Source of the DNA: Methylobacteriaceae bacterium
Lineage (GTDB): Bacteria > Pseudomonadota > Alphaproteobacteria > Rhizobiales > Beijerinckiaceae
Assembly: GCA_019247255.1 (NCBI GenBank)
Contig: JAFAPJ010000052.1
Span: 1 to 13,023, forward strand
Reading direction: 5' to 3'
Length of the DNA stretch: 13,023 nt
The notes under the pieces were generated by a model. The model was not told where the DNA came from. It made no database searches and worked only from the letters and a program-made list of their open reading frames with translations. Shown here piece after piece: positions 8,603 through 13,023 of the stretch. The number at the start of each line of letters is the position of its first letter. Within the stretch, counting starts at the first letter, position 1. The translations under genes and the position numbers were made by a program.

Positions 8603-9179
8603 GACCCAGACGAACGGGAGCGGGCTCGCCTCAGGGTACGTGCCGCGGCTCCGCAAGCATTACGACGAGGTCGTGCGGCCGAAGCTCGTGGAGGAGTTCG
8701 GCTACAAGAACCCCATGCAGGTGCCGACGATCGACAAGATCGTCCTCAACATGGGCGTCGGCGAGTCGACCGCGGATTCGAAGAAGGCGTCCGTCGCGGC
8801 GGCCGATCTGGCGCTCATCGCCGGGCAGAAGCCCGTCATCACGCGGGCCCGCAAGGCGATCGCCACCTTCAAGGTGCGCGAGAACATGCCGATCGGCGCG
8901 AAGGTGACGCTGCGCAAGGCCCGGATGTACGAGTTCCTGGACCGGCTCGTGACGATCGCGCTTCCCCGGGTGCGCGATTTCCGCGGGCTCAACCCGCGCT
9001 CCTTCGACGGCCGCGGCAACTACGCGCTCGGCATCAAGGAGCACATCGTGTTCCCCGAGATCAACTACGACAAGGCCGAGCAGATCTGGGGCATGGACGT
9101 CATCATCGCGACGACGGCCAAGACGGACGAGGAGGCGCGCGCGCTCCTCAAGCATTTCAACTTCCCGTTCCGGCAGTGA
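8595..9179 (+). CDS. rplE: 50S ribosomal protein L5
   Basis: L5 binds 5S rRNA in the central protuberance and contacts P-site tRNA. The 194-residue product is slightly longer than E. coli L5 (179). A hydrophilic N-terminal stretch ([14 protein letters not shown]) precedes the conserved [13 protein letters not shown]. The signature [10 protein letters not shown] is at 49-58. [20 protein letters not shown] and the C-terminal [18 protein letters not shown] are also present. The ATG at 8595 overlaps rplX by 8 nt and has GGGAGA at 8581-8586 (8-nt spacing), supporting the longer N-terminus. In E. coli, S8 represses the spc operon near the rplE start; I could not recognise a matching site here. Confidence 0.98.
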   Translation: MPETQTNGSGLASGYVPRLRKHYDEVVRPKLVEEFGYKNPMQVPTIDKIVLNMGVGESTADSKKASVAAADLALIAGQKPVITRARKAIATFKVRENMPIGAKVTLRKARMYEFLDRLVTIALPRVRDFRGLNPRSFDGRGNYALGIKEHIVFPEINYDKAEQIWGMDVIIATTAKTDEEARALLKHFNFPFRQ

Positions 9180-9195
9180 GGCGGGCCCCCGTCTC
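9178..9195 (+). other. Small hairpin at the rplE stop codon
   Basis: GAGGCGG (9178-9184) pairs with CCGTCTC (9189-9195), seven pairs with one G-U, around a GCCC loop. Two bases of the rplE TGA (9177-9179) form the foot of the stem. It is followed by AAA and not by T-residues, so it is not a terminator. Confidence 0.35.
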
Positions 9196-9218
9196 AAACG
9201 CGGACACCGGAGACAAGC

Positions 9219-9524
9219 ATGGCTAAGAAGAGCAAGATCGAGAACAACAAGAAGCGGCGCCGTCTCGTGGCGCGCTTCGCGGCCAAGCGGGCCGAGCTGA
9301 AGGGCGTCGCGGACGACAACAGCCGTCCGATGGAGGAGCGCTTCGAGGCGCGCCTCAAGCTCGCCGAACTGCCCCGCAACGCGAATCCCACCCGCATCCG
9401 CAACCGGTGCGAGGTGACCGGGCGGCCGCGGGCCTATTACCGCAAGCTCGGCATGTCGCGCATTGCGCTGCGCGAGCTCGGGTCCCAGGGATTGATCCCG
9501 GGCCTCGTGAAGTCGAGCTGGTAG
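9219..9524 (+). CDS. rpsN: 30S ribosomal protein S14, zinc-independent type
   Basis: S14 is a 30S head protein. The 101-residue product is the long form. It begins [17 protein letters not shown] and has the signature [11 protein letters not shown] at 61-71, ending [11 protein letters not shown]. It has a single cysteine (Cys64) and lacks the CxxC pairs of zinc-binding S14, so it is the C-minus type that does not need zinc. The ATG at 9219 has GGAG at 9209-9212 with 6-nt spacing. It sits 39 nt after rplE and 13 nt before rpsH, as in the E. coli spc operon. Confidence 0.98.
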   Translation: MAKKSKIENNKKRRRLVARFAAKRAELKGVADDNSRPMEERFEARLKLAELPRNANPTRIRNRCEVTGRPRAYYRKLGMSRIALRELGSQGLIPGLVKSSW

Positions 9525-9537
9525 GGAGGGCGCTCAC

Positions 9538-9936
9538 ATGTCGATGAACGATCCTCTGGGCGATATGCTCACCCGTATCCGCAACGCGCAGCTGCGGCGG
9601 CGCAATTCGGTCGCGACCCCCGGCTCCAAGATGCGGGCGCGGGTGCTGGACGTCCTCAAGGCGGAAGGCTTCATCCGCGATTACTCGACGACCGAGTACG
9701 GGAACGGCCGCAGCGAGTTCGTGATCGAGCTCAAGTATCACGAGGGCCAGCCCGTGATCCGCCGCATCGCGCGGGTCTCGAAGCCGGGCCGTCGCGTCTA
9801 TGCCTCCGTCGAGACGATGCCGCGCGTCGCCGACGGGCTCGGGGTCACCATCATGTCGACCCCGCAGGGCGTCATGGCGGACCACGAGGCGCGTGAGAAG
9901 AATATCGGCGGCGAAGTGCTGTGCCAGGTCTTCTGA
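9538..9936 (+). CDS. rpsH: 30S ribosomal protein S8
   Basis: S8 binds the central domain of 16S rRNA (helix 21) and in E. coli represses the spc operon by binding a mimic of that site in the mRNA. The 132-residue product begins [18 protein letters not shown]. It has [10 protein letters not shown] (79-88) and the C-terminal RNA-binding segment STPQGVM (107-113), then GGEVLCQVF. The ATG at 9538 has an excellent GGGAGGG at 9524-9530 (7-nt spacing). A second in-frame ATG at 9544 is too far from it. The MSM- start also matches E. coli S8. Confidence 0.98.
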   Translation: MSMNDPLGDMLTRIRNAQLRRRNSVATPGSKMRARVLDVLKAEGFIRDYSTTEYGNGRSEFVIELKYHEGQPVIRRIARVSKPGRRVYASVETMPRVADGLGVTIMSTPQGVMADHEAREKNIGGEVLCQVF

Positions 9937-9939
9937 CCT
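9926..9939 (+). other. Small hairpin spanning the rpsH stop codon
   Basis: AGGTC (9926-9930) and GACCT (9935-9939) are perfect inverted copies around a TTCT loop. The TGA stop (9934-9936) spans the loop and the 3' arm. It is short, listed because similar structures sit at other stop codons in this cluster. Confidence 0.3.
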
Positions 9940-9969
9940 CGCCGGCCGCGTGAAGGATTGGGGACGATC

Positions 9970-10503
9970 ATGTCTCGTGTAGGCAAGAAGCCTGTCCAGG
10001 TGCCGTCCGGCGTGACCGCGACGGTGGACGGGCAACTCGTGAAGATGAAGGGCGCCAAGGGCGAGCTCGCGTTCCGGGTTCCGGACGAGGTGCTGGTCTC
10101 GATGGCCGACGGTTCGGTGAAGGTCGATCCGCGCGACGCCACGAAGGACGCGCGGGCGAAGTGGGGCATGTCCCGCGCCCAGATCTCGAATCTCGTCGAG
10201 GGCGTCTCGAAGGGCTTCGAGCGGCGGCTCGAGATCAACGGCGTCGGCTACCGCGCCGCCATGACGGGCAAGACCCTCAAGCTGTCGCTCGGCTACAGCC
10301 ACGACATCGATTACGAGGTGCCGGCCGGCATCACGATCACGACCCCGAAGCCGACGGAGATCGTCGTCGCCGGGATCGACAAGCAGCGCGTCGGCCAGAC
10401 CGCCGCCGAGATCCGCGAATATCGCGGCCCGGAGCCCTACAAGGGCAAGGGCGTGAAGTACGCGGGCGAGTTCATCTTCCGCAAGGAAGGCAAGAAAAAG
10501 TAA
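9970..10503 (+). CDS. rplF: 50S ribosomal protein L6
   Basis: L6 binds 23S rRNA helix 97 near the sarcin-ricin loop and the factor-binding site. The 177-residue product equals the E. coli length. It contains two related alpha-beta domains: [15 protein letters not shown], then [20 protein letters not shown] and EINGVGYRA. The C-terminal L6 signature is [12 protein letters not shown] (153-164). I chose the ATG at 9970, where MSRVGKKP homology begins. An in-frame TTG at 9958 would add MGTI and is not supported by the family. GGGGA at 9960-9964 lies 5 nt before the ATG. It follows rpsH by 33 nt. Confidence 0.98.
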   Translation: MSRVGKKPVQVPSGVTATVDGQLVKMKGAKGELAFRVPDEVLVSMADGSVKVDPRDATKDARAKWGMSRAQISNLVEGVSKGFERRLEINGVGYRAAMTGKTLKLSLGYSHDIDYEVPAGITITTPKPTEIVVAGIDKQRVGQTAAEIREYRGPEPYKGKGVKYAGEFIFRKEGKKK

Positions 10504-10515
10504 GGCGGGTGCGAG

Positions 10516-10878
10516 ATGGCTGAGAAGCAAGGCGCCGAGGACCGGCGCAAGGCGCGCGTGCGTCGCGCCATCCGCAAGGCCGCGAACGGGCGTCCGCGCC
10601 TGTCGGTCTTTCGGTCGTCCAAGCAGATCTACGCGCAGGTGAGCGACGACGCGCGCGGGCACACGCTCGCGGCGGCCTCGACCCTGGAGAAGGACCTGCG
10701 GGCGAACCTGAAGACGGGCGCGGACATCGCGGCCGCGCAGGCCGTCGGCAAGCTCGTCGCCGAGCGCGCGAAGGAGGCCGGGGTGTCCCAGGTCATCTTC
10801 GACCGCTCCGGCTACCTGTATCACGGCCGCGTCAAGGCGCTGGCCGATGCCGCCCGCGAGGGCGGGCTCGATTTCTGA
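10516..10878 (+). CDS. rplR: 50S ribosomal protein L18
   Basis: L18 binds 5S rRNA and, with L5, brings it into the central protuberance. The 120-residue product has a basic, probably flexible N-terminus ([12 protein letters not shown], 10-21), the core [18 protein letters not shown] (25-42), an Ala-rich helix and the C-terminal signature [20 protein letters not shown]. The ATG at 10516 lies 12 nt after rplF. Its Shine-Dalgarno is indistinct (AAGG at 10502-10505, 10 nt away), so re-initiation by ribosomes finishing rplF is plausible. Confidence 0.98.
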   Translation: MAEKQGAEDRRKARVRRAIRKAANGRPRLSVFRSSKQIYAQVSDDARGHTLAAASTLEKDLRANLKTGADIAAAQAVGKLVAERAKEAGVSQVIFDRSGYLYHGRVKALADAAREGGLDF

Positions 10879-10946
10879 CGGCGGTCAGCCAACGCAACCT
10901 CGAGCGAGCGGGCCGCCGCCCGCGCCAGTGAGACGGAACAGGACAG
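10879..10946 (+). other. rplR-rpsE spacer with small hairpins
   Basis: This 68-nt gap contains GCGGGC (10908-10913) pairing with GCCCGC (10918-10923) around a CGCC loop. A 5-bp hairpin at its left edge, CTGAC (10875-10879) with GTCAG (10884-10888), includes the rplR stop in one arm. No promoter-like pair is visible. Confidence 0.4.
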
Positions 10947-11543
10947 ATGGCACGAGAACCCGGGACCGGCGGACGGTCCAACCGCGAGCGCCGCGGCAAC
11001 GAGCGCGAGGAGCGCGACAGCGAGTTCGTGGACAAGCTCGTCCACATCAACCGCGTCGCCAAGGTGGTGAAGGGCGGCCGGCGCTTCGGCTTCGCGGCGC
11101 TCGTCGTCGTCGGGGACCAGAAGGGCCGCGTCGGCTTCGGCCACGGCAAGGCTCGCGAGGTGCCGGAGGCGATCCGCAAGGCGACCGAGGCCGCCAAGCG
11201 CGGCTTGATCCGCGTGTCGCTCCGGGAGGGCCGTACGCTCCACCACGACGTGAATGGCCGCCACGGCGCCGGTCGCGTCGTGCTGCGCGCCGCGCCTCAG
11301 GGCACCGGCATCATCGCGGGCGGCCCGATGCGCGCCGTCTTCGAGACGCTCGGCATGCAGGATGTCGTCGCGAAGTCGCTCGGCTCGTCGAACCCGTACA
11401 ACCTCGTCCGGGCGACCTTCGACGCCCTGAAGAACGAGGACAGCCCGCGCGCCGTCGCGGCCCGTCGCGGGCTCAAGGTCTCCGCCCTCCAGGCCCGCCG
11501 CCGAGACGCCGACATGGCGGACGGCGCCGGCGCGGACGCGTGA
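10947..11543 (+). CDS. rpsE: 30S ribosomal protein S5
   Basis: S5 lies on the solvent side of the 30S subunit by the mRNA entry channel and helps decoding fidelity. The product has 198 residues (E. coli 167), with a charged Arg/Glu-rich N-terminal extension (about 1-25). The S5 dsRBD-like domain is [24 protein letters not shown]. Lys42-Gly43-Gly44 fall in the loop where E. coli spectinomycin-resistance changes occur, and this loop looks wild type. [19 protein letters not shown] follows. The C-terminal domain contains [26 protein letters not shown] poorly conserved Ala/Asp tail ends it. The ATG at 10947 has AGGAC very close (10940-10944) and GGA at 10935-10937, either of which could serve. Confidence 0.98.
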   Translation: MAREPGTGGRSNRERRGNEREERDSEFVDKLVHINRVAKVVKGGRRFGFAALVVVGDQKGRVGFGHGKAREVPEAIRKATEAAKRGLIRVSLREGRTLHHDVNGRHGAGRVVLRAAPQGTGIIAGGPMRAVFETLGMQDVVAKSLGSSNPYNLVRATFDALKNEDSPRAVAARRGLKVSALQARRRDADMADGAGADA

Positions 11544-11550
11544 GGACGCC

Positions 11551-11748
11551 ATGGCTGAGACGAACACCGTCACGGTCGAGCAGATCGGCTCGCCCATCCG
11601 CCGCGAGGGCAAGCAGCGCCAGACGCTGATCGGGCTCGGGCTGAACAAGCTCCACCGCACCGCGACCCTGCCCGACACGCCCGCGACCCGCGGGATGATC
11701 GAGGCCGTCAAGCACCTCGTGCGCGTCGTCGACGCGCCGTCGCGCTGA
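11551..11748 (+). CDS. rpmD: 50S ribosomal protein L30
   Basis: L30 is a small 50S protein near 5S rRNA. The 65-residue product is normal length. It has the paired strand [13 protein letters not shown] and the L30 signature region with [29 protein letters not shown], and ends [10 protein letters not shown]. The ATG at 11551 lies 7 nt after rpsE with GAGGA at 11542-11546 (4-nt spacing). Many bacteria lack rpmD, so its presence between rpsE and rplO is a useful confirmation of the canonical spc order. Confidence 0.97.
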   Translation: MAETNTVTVEQIGSPIRREGKQRQTLIGLGLNKLHRTATLPDTPATRGMIEAVKHLVRVVDAPSR

Positions 11749-11758
11749 GGAGGCGTCG

Positions 11759-12244
11759 ATGAAGCTGAACGAGATCCGGGACAATCCCGGCGCCGTGAAG
11801 GAGCGCATGCGGGTCGGCCGCGGCATCGGCTCCGGCAAGGGCAAGACGGGCGGGCGCGGCGTCAAGGGCCAGAAGGCCCGCACCGGCGTCGCCATCAAGG
11901 GCTTCGAGGGCGGGCAGATGCCGCTCCATCGGCGCCTGCCGAAGCGCGGCTTCACGCCGCCGAACGCGCTCGACCTGAACGAGGTCAATCTCGGCCGTAT
12001 CCAGGTCGCGGTCGACGCGGGCAAGCTCGACGTGAGCCAGCCGGTGACGGTGGAGACGCTCGTCGCGGCCGGCGTTCTCGCCAAGCCGCGCGACGGCGTG
12101 AAGATCCTCGGCGTGGGCGAGCTCACCGCGAAGCTCGCCTTCGAGGTTCACGGAGCCTCGCGCACGGCCGCCGCCGCGATCGAGCGGGCCGGCGGTTCGC
12201 TGAAGTCCCTGGCTCCCGAGCGCGCGCCCGAAGCCACGGCGTAA
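11759..12244 (+). CDS. rplO: 50S ribosomal protein L15
   Basis: L15 is a late-assembling 50S protein with a long, basic N-terminal arm threading through 23S rRNA. The 161-residue product begins [20 protein letters not shown]. The Gly/Lys-rich arm ([20 protein letters not shown], 20-39) leads into [18 protein letters not shown] (48-65) and a globular C-terminal half with [21 protein letters not shown] and AIERAGGS. The ATG at 11759 has a strong GAGGAGG at 11747-11753 (5-nt spacing), overlapping the rpmD stop. CGACGC (11730-11735) and GCGTCG (11753-11758) could pair around that stop and partly mask the site. Confidence 0.98.
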   Translation: MKLNEIRDNPGAVKERMRVGRGIGSGKGKTGGRGVKGQKARTGVAIKGFEGGQMPLHRRLPKRGFTPPNALDLNEVNLGRIQVAVDAGKLDVSQPVTVETLVAAGVLAKPRDGVKILGVGELTAKLAFEVHGASRTAAAAIERAGGSLKSLAPERAPEATA

Positions 12245-12266
12245 GGTCGCGCTCCCCGAGGCTTGA

Positions 12267-12304
12267 GAAGCGCCGGCCTGAGGCTCACTCTCAGGTCGGC
12301 CTTC
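12267..12304 (+). other. Strong hairpin in rplO-secY spacer
   Basis: GAAG (12267-12270) and 12272-12282 pair with 12290-12300 and CTTC (12301-12304). This gives fifteen pairs, one of them G-U, with one bulged C (12271) and a 7-nt GCTCACT loop. It begins 23 nt after the rplO stop and ends 43 nt before the secY ATG. Only scattered T-residues follow (the CTTC is in the stem), so a Rho-independent terminator is possible only in a weak, leaky form. An RNA processing site or attenuator lowering secY output relative to ribosomal proteins is another reading. The rest of the 103-nt gap shows no promoter, only the secY ribosome-binding site. Confidence 0.6.
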
Positions 12305-12347
12305 GCGCGTCCGGTCCTCCGGGCTCGCTCGTCAAGGAACTCACGTC

Positions 12348-13023
12348 ATGGCTTCCGCGGCCGAACAGCTCGCCTCCAACATCAATTTCGGCGCCATCGG
12401 CAAGGCCGAGGAGCTGAAGAAGCGCATCTGGTTCACGCTGGGTGCGCTGATCGTGTTCCGGCTCGGCACCTACGTGCCGCTGCCCGGGATCGACACGGAG
12501 GCGCTGCGCCAAAGCTTCCAGCAGGCGAGCGGCGGCGTGCTCGGCCTGTTCAACATGTTCTCGGGCGGCGCGGTCGAGCGCATGGCGATCTTCGCGCTCA
12601 ACATCATGCCGTACATCTCGGCCTCCATCATCGTGCAGCTCCTGACGTCGGTCATCCCGACGCTCGAATCGCTGAAGAAGGAGGGCGAGTCCGGCCGCAA
12701 GGTTATCAACCAGTACACTCGCTACATCACGGTCGTGCTCGCGGCGTTCCAGGCCTACGGCATTGCCATCGGTCTCGAGGGGCAGGCCGGCGTTGTCACC
12801 GATCCCGGCTGGTTCTTCCGCATCTCCACTGTGATCACGCTCACCGGCGGCACGATGTTCCTCATGTGGCTCGGCGAGCAGAACACCTCGCGCGGCATCG
12901 GCAACGGCTCGCCCTTGATCATCTTCGCCGGCATCGTGGCGGCCTTTCCGTCGGCGATCGTCAGCACCCTGGAGCTCGGACGTCAGGGCGCGATCTCGGG
13001 CGGCTTGATCTTCGCCGTGCTGA
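12348..13023 (+). CDS. secY: Protein translocase subunit SecY, 5' part (3' end outside window)
   Basis: SecY is the inner-membrane channel through which Sec substrates are exported or inserted, together with SecE, SecG and SecA or the ribosome. The window holds the first 225 codons of about 440; the last base is an incomplete codon, and the terminal TGA trinucleotide is out of frame. The sequence begins [20 protein letters not shown]. Visible segments are TM1 (about 27-44, ending YVPLPGID), the plug region [14 protein letters not shown] (62-75), TM2 with [17 protein letters not shown], the cytosolic loop [19 protein letters not shown]3 (about 124-142), TM4 (157-177), [21 protein letters not shown] leading into TM5 (188-208), and the start of TM6. 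AAGGA at 12334-12338 is 9 nt before the ATG. The position after rplO is the normal spc location. Confidence 0.98.
   Translation, partial: MASAAEQLASNINFGAIGKAEELKKRIWFTLGALIVFRLGTYVPLPGIDTEALRQSFQQASGGVLGLFNMFSGGAVERMAIFALNIMPYISASIIVQLLTSVIPTLESLKKEGESGRKVINQYTRYITVVLAAFQAYGIAIGLEGQAGVVTDPGWFFRISTVITLTGGTMFLMWLGEQNTSRGIGNGSPLIIFAGIVAAFPSAIVSTLELGRQGAISGGLIFAVL

Noticed and set aside
13021..13023. TGA at the very end of the window as a secY stop
   Set aside because: It is out of frame: the last full SecY codon is CTG at 13020-13022 and the gene continues past the window.

Overview
The window is a ribosomal-protein superoperon, all on the + strand: fusA (3' part), tuf, rpsJ, rplC, rplD, rplW, rplB, rpsS, rplV, rpsC, rplP, rpmC, rpsQ, rplN, rplX, rplE, rpsN, rpsH, rplF, rplR, rpsE, rpmD, rplO, secY (5' part). 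This is the end of the str operon followed by the S10 and spc operons in the order known from E. coli, run together without a visible internal promoter. The DNA is very GC-rich, with G/C strongly preferred at third codon positions. EF-Tu, L3, L2 and S3 look alphaproteobacterial. A dispersed-type palindrome in the tuf-rpsJ gap resembles intergenic repeats that are common in Hyphomicrobiales (Rhizobiales). I infer a high-GC member of that order, possibly near Methylobacteriaceae, but the family assignment is weak.

Layout. 2-1120: EF-G from domain II to the C-terminus. 1182-2372: complete EF-Tu. 2373-2504: spacer with an 87-bp nested inverted repeat. 2505-7777: S10 block (S10, L3, L4, L23, L2, S19, L22, S3, L16, L29, S17), mostly with overlapping or nearly abutting genes. 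7778-7916: 139-nt spacer at the position of the E. coli S10/spc boundary. 7917-12244: spc block (L14, L24, L5, S14, S8, L6, L18, S5, L30, L15). 12245-12347: spacer with a strong hairpin. 12348 to the end: first 225 residues of SecY, truncated by the window edge.

The products act together: about twenty core proteins of both subunits, the two GTPase elongation factors that drive decoding and translocation, and the channel for exported nascent proteins. Tight coupling (four stop/start overlaps of 1, 4, 1 and 8 nt) fits stoichiometric synthesis. All complete genes look intact, with no frameshifts and no foreign insertion apart from the small palindromic repeat.

I found no previously undescribed system here. 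The items most worth a second look are RNA-level: hairpins that straddle stop codons at most of the non-overlapping junctions (strongest at rpsJ and rpsC), the palindrome between tuf and rpsJ, the hairpin ahead of secY, and an unusual glycine-linked, helix-like C-terminal extension on S17. No stretch longer than 139 nt lacks a gene.
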